Positions 42,948-51,871 of a DNA stretch of 64,000 nt are shown here, piece by piece (the stretch's first letter is position 1; the number at the start of each line of letters is the position of its first letter). Location of the stretch: contig NZ_JAGHRE010000008.1 in assembly GCF_017743935.1 (NCBI RefSeq), positions 124,001 through 188,000 of the forward strand, given 5' to 3'. This DNA comes from Tropicibacter sp. R16_0 (GTDB taxonomy: Bacteria > Pseudomonadota > Alphaproteobacteria > Rhodobacterales > Rhodobacteraceae). A program made the position numbers and the translations under genes. The notes under the pieces are model-generated. The model searched no databases and was not told the DNA's origin. It saw nothing but the letters and a program-made list of their open reading frames with translations.

Positions 42948-43516
42948 CTGAACTGGCTGTGATACTCGTCGTTGGGCACCATTGCGGTTGCGCTGGCCAC
43001 GCGGTTGGACATGTTGAAGAACCCGATCACGTTGGCCAGGTCCCAGATGTCGCGATCGCTCAATCCCACGTCTCGCAGGTTTTGGCGGTCAGCCTCTTCG
43101 ACGGTGGCGCTCTCTTTTGTGACCTTCTCGGCGAAATCCAGCATCGCGCGCTGGCGTGCATCCAAGGGAGCGACGCGATAGTTCATCACCAACATCTCAC
43201 CCAACTTGGGATCGCCCGACAATTGCCGGACGGCCGCGCCATGCGCCACCAGGCAGTAGAAGCATTTGTTGATCGACGAGACCACGACGGCGACCATCTC
43301 GCGCTCCAGCTTACTCAGCCCGCTGGGGGCCAACATCAGGTCGTTATACATGTTCGTAAACGCGTTCAGCTTGTCGATATCAAAGGCGTTGGCCTTGAGC
43401 ACATTGGGAACCATGCCCAGCTTTTCGACGCAGATGTCGAAATAGCGCTGCGTCTCTTCGGGCAGCGGATCGACCATGGGCAGGTCCAAGGCGGTGGGTT
43501 GGGTTTCGTTGGTCAC
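42944..43516 (-). CDS. Peroxidase-related (AhpD-like/CMD) protein
   Basis: 190 residues of AhpD-like helical fold with redox Cys85-x2-Cys88 and His92 (KCFYCLVAHGAAV), matching uncharacterised peroxidase-related enzymes. It probably acts as a cytosolic alkylhydroperoxidase or thiol oxidoreductase. It is downstream of a GNAT gene by 15 nt and overlaps the OmpA gene by four bases. Not closely similar to the ECF41 partner at 17457 beyond the fold. Confidence 0.88.
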   Translation of the reverse strand: MTNETQPTALDLPMVDPLPEETQRYFDICVEKLGMVPNVLKANAFDIDKLNAFTNMYNDLMLAPSGLSKLEREMVAVVVSSINKCFYCLVAHGAAVRQLSGDPKLGEMLVMNYRVAPLDARQRAMLDFAEKVTKESATVEEADRQNLRDVGLSDRDIWDLANVIGFFNMSNRVASATAMVPNDEYHSQFR

Positions 43517-43531
43517 GTCTGTCTCTCTCCC

Positions 43532-44242
43532 CTAGACAAGATGGCGGTAATGATACTTGCTGACCGGCTGCATTCCCAGCGAGCGGTAGAGCGCGTTGGC
43601 ACCTTCGTTCGCATCGGTGCACATCACGCTCAAGGTGTCGGCGCCGTTTTCCAATGCCCAAAACGCCGCGCCGCGCATGGCCCATTTGCCCAAACCCTGC
43701 TTGCGCTGGAATGGGACGACCTCGACAGCGTGGACCATGGCAACCCCATCATGAATGGCGGCATAGGCGGCCCCACCGGGTTTGTCATTGAAACGCATCA
43801 GGATGCCGGTCTTGGGGCCTTTGGCACGATCCATCACCGCCAGCCGTGCAGGGCCAATGCCCCCTTCGGCCCAGATCTCGCGCATGATCGCCAATGGCTC
43901 CCAGATGGTGAACACGGTGACGCGCGGGATAGCCAAATCAGTCAGCTGCGCCACCGGGCAGGCATAGATCGTGACCGCATCGACAACCTTATACCCACGC
44001 GCATCCAATTGTGCGTCCAATGCCTCATCCCCGGGGCGGATCATGAAGATCTGTTTCTGCCCCAAATCGCGCATTGCATCCTCGACCGTTTCAATCTCTG
44101 CCTCGGTCACAGGTGTATCCGCGGTCGCCGCTGACACTCGGCTGCCCCCGCCTTTCCCTTCGCGCAGGACAAAAGGACCAACGGCATGTCGTGCGGCAGC
44201 GGGCCAGGTCTGATCGATGACGTCAAACCAGTTCGCGGTCAT
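43532..44242 (-). CDS. GNAT family N-acetyltransferase
   Basis: 236 residues. The GNAT acetyl-CoA loop is VEVVPFQRKQGLGKWAMRGAAFWALENGADTLSVMCTDANEGANALYRSLGM in the C-terminal third; the N-terminal half is a diverged, possibly non-catalytic GNAT-like domain. The substrate is unknown. The ATG overlaps the cinA stop by four bases, so it is translationally coupled to the nucleotide-pyrophosphatase-like protein. Confidence 0.85.
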   Translation of the reverse strand: MTANWFDVIDQTWPAAARHAVGPFVLREGKGGGSRVSAATADTPVTEAEIETVEDAMRDLGQKQIFMIRPGDEALDAQLDARGYKVVDAVTIYACPVAQLTDLAIPRVTVFTIWEPLAIMREIWAEGGIGPARLAVMDRAKGPKTGILMRFNDKPGGAAYAAIHDGVAMVHAVEVVPFQRKQGLGKWAMRGAAFWALENGADTLSVMCTDANEGANALYRSLGMQPVSKYHYRHLV

Positions 44243-44961
44243 AGCTCCAACTCCCGCGCCAGACGGGTGACGGCGGCGTCGATACGCGCCCCATCAGTGC
44301 CGCGCACCACCACATTGGCGCCAAACACGCCGTCCTTTTGAAACGGGTAGCAGCCAATCGACAGATCCGCGAAATCCTCGGCCAACGTCGAAAGGGTCGA
44401 GGCGATATCACCCTCGCCGCGATTGACGCGCAGGGTTTGCGACAAAAGCGGCGCACCACCGGTCAATGTGGGCAAGACGCTGGCGACCATGGCGCGGAAC
44501 ACGCTTGGGACGCCGGCCATCACATGGACATTCTCCAGCGTGAATCCGGGCGCGGTCGAAACCGGGTTTTCGATCAAAACGGCGTCGTCCGGGATGCGCG
44601 CCATGCGCAGGCGGGCCTCGTTCAACTCCAGCCCAGTCGCGTCGTAATGCGCCTCGAGCAGAGCTCGCGCATCGGGCCGTACGTCGATGTGTTTGCCAAA
44701 GGCCCGCGCGATACAGTCGGCGGTGATATCGTCATGCGTGGGACCGATTCCGCCGCTGGTGAACACATGGTCATTGGCCGCCGACAGCGCCTTGATTGCC
44801 TGCTCGATGGCCGTTGCATCGTCGCTGACAATGCGCACTTCGCACAGGTCGATACCGTGTTTCGTCAACTCGCCTGCCAGGTGAAACATGTTGGCATCAC
44901 GGGTCCGCCCCGAAAGGATCTCATCCCCGATGACAAGCATGGCAGCCTTTGGGTTCGGCAT
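44239..44961 (-). CDS. CinA N-terminal-like (MoaB/MogA-fold) protein
   Basis: 240 residues containing only the COG1058 domain of CinA: MLVIGDEILSGRTRDANMFHLAGELTKHGIDL, FTSGGIGPTHDDITADCIARAFG and a C-terminal part with GVPSVFRAMV. In full-length CinA this domain is an ADP-ribose/nucleotide pyrophosphatase and the missing C-terminal domain is the NMN deamidase, so deamidase activity must come from another gene. The ATG at 44961 has AGGAGG six bases upstream. First gene of the cinA-GNAT-peroxidase-ompA operon. Confidence 0.9.
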   Translation of the reverse strand: MPNPKAAMLVIGDEILSGRTRDANMFHLAGELTKHGIDLCEVRIVSDDATAIEQAIKALSAANDHVFTSGGIGPTHDDITADCIARAFGKHIDVRPDARALLEAHYDATGLELNEARLRMARIPDDAVLIENPVSTAPGFTLENVHVMAGVPSVFRAMVASVLPTLTGGAPLLSQTLRVNRGEGDIASTLSTLAEDFADLSIGCYPFQKDGVFGANVVVRGTDGARIDAAVTRLARELEL

Positions 44962-45030
44962 GGGTCGGCCTCCTGTGAAACGCGTTTGCAAGATATCTTT
45001 CCTGCCCTGCCCCGCAAGAGCAGAAAGCGT

Positions 45031-45570
45031 CTAAGGCGCAGGTGTCGCAGATATCTGGTCAAAAAGCGCCATGTCGCCCAGGCTGCGTGCCAGGATCATC
45101 GCGCCCTCAAGCTGTGCGATCAAAGCACCTGCCTTGACCCGCGCGTTGGCCGCATCAAGGCCTTTGGCGACATAAACACTACTCAGCCAGTCCATGTTGC
45201 GTTCGAAGAACATACGGGTCTTTGCGGCGACCAGAGCAGGTAGATCGCTGATTTCCGCGCCGAACATACCACACAGGCACATCAGCCCATCATCCAGCAG
45301 TGCACTGCGATAGGCGGCAACGTAGCGTTGGATCATCTCGTCCGGAACTGCGTCTTCCGGCCCGCCCAAAGCAGCCAGGAAGTTCTCTGTATAGCGCTCG
45401 GCTATCGCGGCCCCAAGCGCCTCTTTGTTGGCAAAATGGTAGTGCACGCTGGCAGCCTTGATCCCGATCTCACCCGCGATGTCTCGAAAACTGAACGAGT
45501 TGTATCCGCCCTGCCGCGCCATGCGCTCGGCAATGTCCAGAATGCGGGTCACAGTGTCGGGTTGGGCCAT
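45031..45570 (-). CDS. TetR/AcrR family transcriptional regulator
   Basis: 179 residues. HTH: TRILDIAERMARQGGYNSFSFRDIAGEIGIKAASVHYHFANKEALGAAIAERY (8-60); the C-terminal domain resembles the YxaF/LmrA-like group. Divergent from an SDR oxidoreductase, with two near-identical 19-bp palindromes between them, so it very likely represses both. Confidence 0.9.
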   Translation of the reverse strand: MAQPDTVTRILDIAERMARQGGYNSFSFRDIAGEIGIKAASVHYHFANKEALGAAIAERYTENFLAALGGPEDAVPDEMIQRYVAAYRSALLDDGLMCLCGMFGAEISDLPALVAAKTRMFFERNMDWLSSVYVAKGLDAANARVKAGALIAQLEGAMILARSLGDMALFDQISATPAP

Positions 45571-45588
45571 GTGGTTTCACCAAATTTT

Positions 45589-45658
45589 CTACCTATCAGT
45601 AGATAGGGGTTGAAATCGAAAACGCAATCTACAATCTACCTACCTACTAGTAGATAGG
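45589..45658. promoter_or_regulatory. Twin TetR operators
   Basis: CTACCTATCAGTAGATAGG (45589-45607) and CTACCTACTAGTAGATAGG (45640-45658) differ at two of 19 positions, and each is close to a palindrome. The first lies 19 nt from the tetR start and the second 11 nt from the SDR start; centre-to-centre distance is 51 nt, near five helical turns, which would allow cooperative binding or looping. Confidence 0.82.
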
Positions 45659-45668
45659 GAATCACCTC

Positions 45669-46424
45669 ATGACACAGACAACCACATTCATCATCGGCGG
45701 ATCGAGCGGCATGGGCCTAGCCAGCGCGCGCATTCTGGTCGATGCGGGACAACATGTAACGCTCGTCGGCTCGTCCAAGGACAAGTTGCACGCCGCGCAA
45801 GCCGACTTGGGCGAAGCGGTCGATACACTGCAGGCCGATCTGCGCGACCCGGCACATGTAAGCCGGTTGATCCAAGCCATAGACGCCGATCCTCGGCACA
45901 TCACCGGCTTGGTCAACGCCGCCGGAACCTTTGCCCCCAAACCGTTCCTGGATCATGACGCGCAGGACTATGACAGCTACATGGATCTGAACCGCGCGAC
46001 CTTTTTTGCGACCCAAGCCGTGGCTCGTAACATGGTCAAGCACGGCAGCGGCGCGATTGTGAACATCGGGTCTATGTGGGCGAAACAGGCGATCAAGGCG
46101 ACCCCATCGTCCGCCTATTCCATGGCCAAAGCGGGCCTTCATTCACTGACCCAGCACCTGGCGATGGAACTGGCCCCGCACAACATCCGGGTCAACGCGG
46201 TTTCGCCCGCGGTCGTCGTCACGCCTATATATGGCGCTTTCATCAATCCGGATGAGATCGAGGCGACGCTGACCGACGGGTTCGACGCCTTCCACCCCAT
46301 TGGCCGCGTTGGTCAGGCAGAGGATGTGGCCGAAACGGTCGTGCATCTGCTGTCCGACCGCGCAACCTGGGTCACCGGCGCGATTTGGGACGTGGATGGC
46401 GGTGTGATGGCCGGCGTGGCCTGA
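45669..46424 (+). CDS. SDR family oxidoreductase
   Basis: 251-residue short-chain dehydrogenase. Coenzyme motif [22 protein letters not shown] (TGxxxGxG variant GGSSGMG), NAAG at about 83 (VNAAGTF) and catalytic Ser/Tyr/Lys in [38 protein letters not shown] follows. The substrate is unknown. Expression is probably induced by the ligand of the divergent TetR repressor, whose operator abuts the start codon. Confidence 0.92.
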   Translation: MTQTTTFIIGGSSGMGLASARILVDAGQHVTLVGSSKDKLHAAQADLGEAVDTLQADLRDPAHVSRLIQAIDADPRHITGLVNAAGTFAPKPFLDHDAQDYDSYMDLNRATFFATQAVARNMVKHGSGAIVNIGSMWAKQAIKATPSSAYSMAKAGLHSLTQHLAMELAPHNIRVNAVSPAVVVTPIYGAFINPDEIEATLTDGFDAFHPIGRVGQAEDVAETVVHLLSDRATWVTGAIWDVDGGVMAGVA

Positions 46425-46465
46425 TCCCTCTTTTCCCACGGGCGGGGCTGGGCTAGGCAAGGGGC

Positions 46466-47173
46466 ATGAACTTCCCCACGCCCCTGATCCCCGCCCGCCT
46501 GATCCGCCGCTACAAACGCTTTCTAGCCGATTGCACACTAGAGGACGGGCGCGAAGTGACGGCCCATTGCGCCAACCCCGGCTCGATGATGGGGTTGGCG
46601 GAACCGGGATCGAAAATCTGGCTAGAGCCGAATGACGATCCCAAGAAAAAGCTGAAATACGGCTGGCGCCTCGTCGACCACGAAAACGGGCACTTCACGG
46701 GCGTCGACACCTCGGTCCCCAACCGGGCCTTGCGGGCCACGCTTGAGGCACGGGCGATCCCCGAACTTGCCGCCTATGTCACTGTCCGGGCTGAGGTGAA
46801 GTATGGCGAGAAAAGCCGGATTGACTTTCTGCTCTCAGGTCCCGACTTGCCCGATGCCTATGTCGAAGTCAAAAGTGTGACGCTCTCGCGCCAGCCAGGC
46901 TTGGCCGAGTTTCCCGACAGCGTCACTGCACGCGGCACCAAACACCTGAACGAATTGGCGGCGATGGTCGATCAAGGCCACCGCGCCATCATGCTCTATC
47001 TGGTACAACGCACCGATTGTGATCGATTTTCCCTGGCTGCAGACATTGACCCGGCCTATGCGGCGGCCTTTGATGCCGCGCACCAAAACGGTGTCGAGCG
47101 GCTGATCTATGCGACACAGATCTCTCCCACCGGCGTTACAGTCGACACATCGCGGATTCTGCAACCTGAGTAA
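46466..47173 (+). CDS. sfsA: DNA/RNA nuclease SfsA
   Basis: 235 residues, the normal SfsA length. Family blocks: RFLADCTLEDGREVTAHCANPGSMMGL near the start, SRIDFLLSGPDLPDAYVEVKSVTL in the middle (a PD-(D/E)xK-like nuclease site) and FPDSVTARGTKHLNELAAM. First described as a sugar fermentation stimulation protein; now regarded as a nucleic-acid-processing nuclease. Followed after five bases by a GNAT gene. Confidence 0.94.
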   Translation: MNFPTPLIPARLIRRYKRFLADCTLEDGREVTAHCANPGSMMGLAEPGSKIWLEPNDDPKKKLKYGWRLVDHENGHFTGVDTSVPNRALRATLEARAIPELAAYVTVRAEVKYGEKSRIDFLLSGPDLPDAYVEVKSVTLSRQPGLAEFPDSVTARGTKHLNELAAMVDQGHRAIMLYLVQRTDCDRFSLAADIDPAYAAAFDAAHQNGVERLIYATQISPTGVTVDTSRILQPE

Positions 47174-47178
47174 CTGTC

Positions 47179-47658
47179 ATGAGTATTGAGATTATCGAGC
47201 TTAGCACCGACTTAATCCCGCCGACTGCCGAACTTTGGCATGCAGGCTGGCATGACGCTCATGCCGCCATTGTGCCCGATGAATTGACCGAACTGCGCAC
47301 GCTGGACAGCTTTGCCACACGGCTGAAGAAATACGCCGCAACGACCCGCATCGCGGTTCGTGATGGCCAGGTCTTGGGCCTGTGCGTGGTTCTGAAGGAC
47401 GAGATCAACCAGATGTATGTCTCGGCCCAGGCACGCGGCACAGGCTTGGCAGCTGATCTGATCCAGAACGGAGAGCTGCGCATTCGAGATGCGGGCCACG
47501 AAACTGCCTGGTTGGCTTGTGCTGTCGGCAATGACCGCGCCGCGCGGTTCTACGAAAAGCGTGGCTGGGTGAATGCACGTACCGAAACCTTGCGCTTTGA
47601 GACTCAGGACGGGTCTTATCCGTTGGAAATCTGGCGGTTCGAAAAGACGCTTAACTGA
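47179..47658 (+). CDS. GNAT family N-acetyltransferase
   Basis: 159 residues with a complete GNAT core: INQMYVSAQARGTGLAADLIQNGELRIRDAGHETAWLACAVGNDRAARFYEKRGW spans the acetyl-CoA loop and the asparagine-arginine helix. Substrate unknown. Five bases after sfsA, so probably co-transcribed, although no functional link is known. Convergent with the VOC protein gene. Confidence 0.88.
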   Translation: MSIEIIELSTDLIPPTAELWHAGWHDAHAAIVPDELTELRTLDSFATRLKKYAATTRIAVRDGQVLGLCVVLKDEINQMYVSAQARGTGLAADLIQNGELRIRDAGHETAWLACAVGNDRAARFYEKRGWVNARTETLRFETQDGSYPLEIWRFEKTLN

Positions 47659-47679
47659 ACCGCCAGAAAACCTGTCCCC

Positions 47680-48051
47680 TCAGCCGAAAACGTAGAAGCA
47701 CAGTTTGTTGCCATCGGGATCGCGCACATAGGCACCATAGAACCGGTCAGGAATGCGTTGACCCGGCTCGCCCTCGCAAGTGGCGCCCAGGCTGATTGCC
47801 CGATCATACAGCGCTTTGGCCGAGTCCTTGCTGTCGGCTGCAAAAGCAATCATGCCGCCATTGCCACGGTGGCAGTCCTCGCCGTCATAGGGCGTACAGA
47901 CGGCGACCATAGGCTGCCTGGGATCCGCCCCGATGAATGCGATACGACCTGCATCGATCAAGACCTTTGCACCCTTGTCCGAAAAGAGATCCGTGTAAAA
48001 GCTTTTGGCGCGCTCCATATCCGACACGCCCACGGTGACATAACCGATCAT
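47680..48051 (-). CDS. VOC family protein
   Basis: 123 residues: MIGYVTVGVSDMERAKSFYTDLFSDKGAKVLIDAG...RIAFIGADPRQPMVAVCTPYDGEDCHRGNGGMIAFAADSKDSAKALYDRAISLGA...GAYVRDPDGNKLCFYVFG. This is the glyoxalase-fold pattern with an N-terminal and a C-terminal module. Function unknown. Monocistronic. Confidence 0.87.
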   Translation of the reverse strand: MIGYVTVGVSDMERAKSFYTDLFSDKGAKVLIDAGRIAFIGADPRQPMVAVCTPYDGEDCHRGNGGMIAFAADSKDSAKALYDRAISLGATCEGEPGQRIPDRFYGAYVRDPDGNKLCFYVFG

Positions 48052-48270
48052 TTGAATTTCCTGTTCTGTTAGGGTTCATGGTTGCGCCAAACGCTCGGCC
48101 AAACCCAAGGGATTATCAAATCACGAAACCGATATTTGTTTGGAACCAGCAAAGGACCTTGCGTCTCAATCGAGTATGGGCCAAAGGCCAGCGATCGAAC
48201 GCCCTCTGGTCCTTTCCGCGCAAGAAGACTAAATAAGGGCCAAGCGTGCAACGAATGGAGCCCCACGTTG

Positions 48271-49077
48271 ATGAAAGAACATCGTGGCCGCCTGACCAAG
48301 GACGGCATCCGCATTTACGAAGAAGGTGACTTTGCCGGCATGCACGCGGCAGGGGCGCTTGCGGCACAGATTCTGGATGACATCGCCGAGCATGTGTTTC
48401 CAGGCCAATCCACCGGCGCCATCGACGGTCTGATCACCCAGATGGTCGAGGACGCGGGCGCGACCTCGGCCACCATCGGGTACAAGGGTTATCAACACGC
48501 CAGCTGCATCAGCGTGAACCACGTGGTCTGCCACGGCATCCCCGGCGACAAGCGGCTCAAGGATGGCGACATCCTGAACATCGACGTGACCGTCATTGTT
48601 GACGGATGGTTCGGTGACACCTCGCGGATGTATGTGGCGGGCAAACTGCCACGCAAGGCCGAGCGGTTGATCCAGGTGACCCATGATGCCCTGTTCAAAG
48701 GCATCGAAATGGTCAAACCCGGCAACACCTTTGGCGACATCGGTCACGCCATTCAGGCCTATGTCGAAGCACACCGGATGAGCGTTGTCCGCGATTTCTG
48801 TGGCCATGGGTTGGGACAGGTGTTCCACGCGCCGCCCAATGTCCTGCACTATGGTCGCCCAGGCACCGGCGCGGTTCTGGAAGAAGGCATGTTCTTCACC
48901 ATTGAACCGATGGTGAACCTGGGCCGCCCCGAGACCAAGACACTGTCCGACGACTGGACCGCGGTGACCCGTGACAAATCACTGTCGGCGCAGTTCGAAC
49001 ATTCGGTGGGTGTGACTGCGGATGGGGTCGAGATCTTTACCCTGTCGCCGGGCGGTAAGTTCCACCCGACTTACTGA
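48271..49077 (+). CDS. map: Type I methionine aminopeptidase
   Basis: 268-residue metallopeptidase removing the initiator Met. The five ligands are recognisable: two Asp in DVTVIVDGWFGDTSRMY, His in GHGLGQVFHA, Glu in FTIEPMVNLG and Glu in SAQFEHSVGV; the substrate-side CISVNHVVCHGIP is present. The ATG at 48271 has GGAG ten bases upstream (a TTG one codon earlier is possible). An open frame extends 63 codons further upstream but lacks Map similarity. Monocistronic after a 219-nt spacer with no other gene. Confidence 0.94.
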   Translation: MKEHRGRLTKDGIRIYEEGDFAGMHAAGALAAQILDDIAEHVFPGQSTGAIDGLITQMVEDAGATSATIGYKGYQHASCISVNHVVCHGIPGDKRLKDGDILNIDVTVIVDGWFGDTSRMYVAGKLPRKAERLIQVTHDALFKGIEMVKPGNTFGDIGHAIQAYVEAHRMSVVRDFCGHGLGQVFHAPPNVLHYGRPGTGAVLEEGMFFTIEPMVNLGRPETKTLSDDWTAVTRDKSLSAQFEHSVGVTADGVEIFTLSPGGKFHPTY

Positions 49078-49253
49078 TCGTCTTCCTTGGCTTGCTGATG
49101 CTGCCAAAGTGCCAGCAACAAGGTCGTATCCCCCACGGGTGTCACAGCATCATGGATGAACACGGATGATCGGCGCGGCTTACGCTCCGGTCCCGTTGCT
49201 TCTTTTGTACGCTCAAGCGGCCCCCATAGGCCCGATGTCATCGTGCGATCCAT
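49071..49253 (-). CDS. Possible small hypothetical protein
   Basis: 60 codons in the gap between map and the HAD gene, overlapping the map stop by seven bases. The C-terminal half (SSVFIHDAVTPVGDTTLLLALWQHQQAKEDDQ) looks protein-like, but the start lacks a clear ribosome site and no domain is recognised. Included as a weak candidate; it could be chance. Confidence 0.28.
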   Translation of the reverse strand: MDRTMTSGLWGPLERTKEATGPERKPRRSSVFIHDAVTPVGDTTLLLALWQHQQAKEDDQ

Positions 49254-49277
49254 GCAAAGTACGGTAGCACAATTGCC

Positions 49278-49913
49278 TCACAGCACCAAAAGCGCGGGCA
49301 AGTCGGCCATGTCGTGGAACACCTGCGCGCCATGGGCTGCCAATCGGGCACCATCATCATGCTCGGCATACCCAAAACACCGCATGCTGGCCCGTTGCGC
49401 CGCAAGAGAGCCACTTGGGCTGTCTTCGATCACGGCTGGTGACTTGGCCCCAAAGTGCTGCGCAGCTGCCAGAAACAGATCGGGGTCGGGCTTGCCAACA
49501 CCCAACTCATGCGCCGAGAACATGGCGGGCTCGAACCGTTCCCACAGGCCGTTCTGGCCCAGAGTGATCCGCATTTTCTCGCGGCTGCCGTTTGACGCGA
49601 CGCAACAGGGGATGCCGCTTGCGTCCAGATGTGCGAGCACGTCGGGAATACCCCGCACCGCAGGCACGCCGCCCTTCAGCGCGGCATAGGTCTCGGCATA
49701 GATTTCATCGATCCAGTCGTCCGGCAAATCCGCGCCCATGTCGCGGGCCATCTGCATGCCGCCGGTCATCGTGGTGCCGACGAACTGGCTCATGCATTCT
49801 TGCAGCGTCATCTGCAGGCCATAGCGGGCCAGATTGTCGACCATCACCTGGTTCGACACCACCTCGCTGTCCACAAGCACGCCATCGCAATCGAAAATCA
49901 CCAAATCAAACAC
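49278..49913 (-). CDS. HAD superfamily IA hydrolase (phosphatase)
   Basis: 211 residues. Motif I FDCDGVLVDSE gives the nucleophile Asp and general acid; motif II VASNGSREKM; motif III and IV Lys/Asp in KPDPDLFLAAAQHFG...AVIEDSPSG. The order and cap resemble phosphoglycolate phosphatase or beta-phosphoglucomutase-like enzymes; the substrate is unproven. It is 91 nt downstream of rsmD's stop on the same strand. Confidence 0.9.
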   Translation of the reverse strand: MFDLVIFDCDGVLVDSEVVSNQVMVDNLARYGLQMTLQECMSQFVGTTMTGGMQMARDMGADLPDDWIDEIYAETYAALKGGVPAVRGIPDVLAHLDASGIPCCVASNGSREKMRITLGQNGLWERFEPAMFSAHELGVGKPDPDLFLAAAQHFGAKSPAVIEDSPSGSLAAQRASMRCFGYAEHDDGARLAAHGAQVFHDMADLPALLVL

Positions 49914-50004
49914 GTCTCTGCTCCAAATCGCTTTTGCAGGCAGGAGTATCGGCCAATGTCAGAGGGATCAAATCCAGGTTCGGCGGTCGCCCGCCCGTAT
50001 CATT

Positions 50005-50565
50005 TCAGTCTGAAACAGAGCGCCACAGCAGCGTCACATGTGTATCGCCGTATTTGCGCCGGTCGTGCAACTCGAACCCGTCCGGTGCGTCCATCGGCTG
50101 GCTTTCTTCCCAAACGATCAGGGCGTCGTCGGCGATCCAACCGCCTTGCACGGCCAGCTCCAAAGCCTTTTGCCCAAGATCCTTGCCATAAGGCGGATCA
50201 AGGAACACCAGATCATAAGCCGCGTCCGGATTTGGCCCCAGCCGCGTGGCATCGCGCCGGATCATTGCCGTGCGATCTTTGCTGCGGGTCAGGTCGATGT
50301 TTTTGCGGATAAGCCCCTGCGCCACACGCCCGTCATCGACAAACGAGACATGCGCCGCGCCCCGAGACAGCGCCTCAAGCCCAAGCGCGCCGGTTCCGGC
50401 AAAGAGATCCAGCACGCGCGCGCCGGGAATGGCGCCCGTATGCATCAACACGTTGAAGAGGCTCTCGCGTACCCTGTCGGTGGTGGGGCGCAGGTGCGCG
50501 CCTGCATCCCCCTTACCGACCGAGGCCAGGGCGCGGCCTCGGAAATCACCTGCGATGATCCTCAC
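50005..50565 (-). CDS. rsmD: 16S rRNA (guanine(966)-N(2))-methyltransferase
   Basis: 186 residues. RMRIIAGDFRGRAL-type start, LRPTTDRVRESLFN, SAM motif VLDLFAGTGALGLEALSRGA and the catalytic DLVFLDPPYGKDLG. Modifies G966 in helix 31 of the small subunit. Overlaps the upstream FAD oxidoreductase gene by four bases (ATGA), an unusual partner for rsmD. Confidence 0.94.
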   Translation of the reverse strand: MRIIAGDFRGRALASVGKGDAGAHLRPTTDRVRESLFNVLMHTGAIPGARVLDLFAGTGALGLEALSRGAAHVSFVDDGRVAQGLIRKNIDLTRSKDRTAMIRRDATRLGPNPDAAYDLVFLDPPYGKDLGQKALELAVQGGWIADDALIVWEESQPMDAPDGFELHDRRKYGDTHVTLLWRSVSD

Positions 50566-51773
50566 GCTTTGAGGAGCGGTTTCAGGTCCGCATCGGGATC
50601 GCCCACAACCGCAGGATCAGCCGTCTTGCCCGCATCAATCAGACGCTTGCCGATCATGTAGGCGCGCGGATCGTTCATCGCGTCCACGGCCAGCAGCTGA
50701 TCGCCCTTGTAGTACCAGAACGAATTGGTCAGCCCCTCACCCTTACGGGTCACAACGCGGTCATAGCCGGTGTTCAGACCTGCGATCTGCAGTTTGACGT
50801 CATACTGATCCGACCAGAACCATGGGGTGGCGATGTAGTCCTTGTCCGCGCCCATCATGTTTTGCGCCACAACCTCGGCCTGGTCGATGGCGTTGGGAAC
50901 GCTTTCCAGACGGATGCGCTCACCCTTGTAAGGGAAAGAAGCACAGTCACCAGCCGCCCAGATCGACGGATCAGAGGTCCGGCCGTGCACATCGGTCTTG
51001 ATGCCATTGTCCAGCTCGACCCCAGCCATTTCCGCCAATTGCGTCGCGGGTGCAATGCCTACGCCCACCACAGCAAAGTCGATCTCCAATTCGGTGCCAT
51101 CAGTCAGAACGGCTCCGGTCACCTTACCATCGGTGCCTACGAGGTGATCCAGGCCCACGCCTTCGCGGATGTCAGCACCCTGACTGCTGTGCAGGTTGCG
51201 GAAATAGTCACTGGTCTCGGGTGCTGCGACACGTTGCAGGATACGGTCAGCCATTTCGACCAGCGTGACCTGCACACCGCGCTTGGCACAGACGGCCGCA
51301 GCCTCCAGCCCGATGTAGCCACCGCCGATGATCAGGGCACGCGCACCATCCCTGAACTCGGGCGCCATGGCGTCGGCATCAGCCAGATCGCGAACAAGGA
51401 ACACGTTTTCCAGATCGCCGCCGATCTTGGCAGGCAAACGCCGCGGGTCCGAGCCGGTGGTCAGCGCGAGTTGGTCGTAGCTGATCACCTCGTCACCCAC
51501 AGTCACGGTCTTGGCCGCCGCATCTATTGCCGTCACACGGCTTCCCAGCTTCACGGTGATATTCTGCTCTTCGTAGAAGGACGCAGGCCGCAGGAACAGG
51601 CGTTCCAACTCCATATCGCCCAGCAGGTATGCCTTGGACAGCGGCGGGCGCTGATATGGCAGAACAGGCTCGGCCCCGATCAGGGTGATCTCGCCTTCGA
51701 ACCCATCCTTGCGCAGCTTAGCTACAAGGGACGATCCCGCCTGTCCGGCCCCGATCACGACGATATGGCTCAT
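50562..51773 (-). CDS. FAD-dependent ferredoxin reductase-like oxidoreductase
   Basis: 403 residues, two Rossmann folds: FAD motif VVIGAGQAGSSLVAKLRKDGFEGEITLIG (4-32), NAD motif ALIIGGGYIGLEAAAVCAKRGVQVTLVE (about 145-172) and C-terminal FAD-binding DVHGRTSDPSIWAAGDCASFP. It fits the rhodocoxin/putidaredoxin reductase group, passing electrons from NADH to a [2Fe-2S] ferredoxin, but neither ferredoxin nor P450 is adjacent. First gene of the pair with rsmD; divergent from peroxiredoxin. Confidence 0.9.
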   Translation of the reverse strand: MSHIVVIGAGQAGSSLVAKLRKDGFEGEITLIGAEPVLPYQRPPLSKAYLLGDMELERLFLRPASFYEEQNITVKLGSRVTAIDAAAKTVTVGDEVISYDQLALTTGSDPRRLPAKIGGDLENVFLVRDLADADAMAPEFRDGARALIIGGGYIGLEAAAVCAKRGVQVTLVEMADRILQRVAAPETSDYFRNLHSSQGADIREGVGLDHLVGTDGKVTGAVLTDGTELEIDFAVVGVGIAPATQLAEMAGVELDNGIKTDVHGRTSDPSIWAAGDCASFPYKGERIRLESVPNAIDQAEVVAQNMMGADKDYIATPWFWSDQYDVKLQIAGLNTGYDRVVTRKGEGLTNSFWYYKGDQLLAVDAMNDPRAYMIGKRLIDAGKTADPAVVGDPDADLKPLLKA

Positions 51774-51823
51774 TTTCTTCCTGCCTCACTAAAAAATGAT
51801 GGTCACCTGTCGGCCAACAGCTA

Positions 51824-51839
51824 TATGCCGAAGGGCATA
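51824..51839. promoter_or_regulatory. Small palindrome in the oxidoreductase/peroxiredoxin spacer
   Basis: TATGCC-GAAG-GGCATA is a perfect 6+6 inverted repeat, 33 nt before the peroxiredoxin start and 50 nt from the oxidoreductase start. It could be an operator shared by both genes or a leader hairpin. Confidence 0.35.
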
Positions 51840-51871
51840 GAACCGCAAATCCAACAACGAGGTATCAAAGT

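Noticed and set aside
42959-44134. 391-codon plus-strand frame across the GNAT and peroxidase-related genes
   Set aside because: Lies opposite two genes with clear families and shows low-complexity His/Gln-rich antisense composition.
48082-48270. 63-codon upstream extension of map
   Set aside because: Composition unlike Map and no ribosome site, whereas GGAG precedes 48271.
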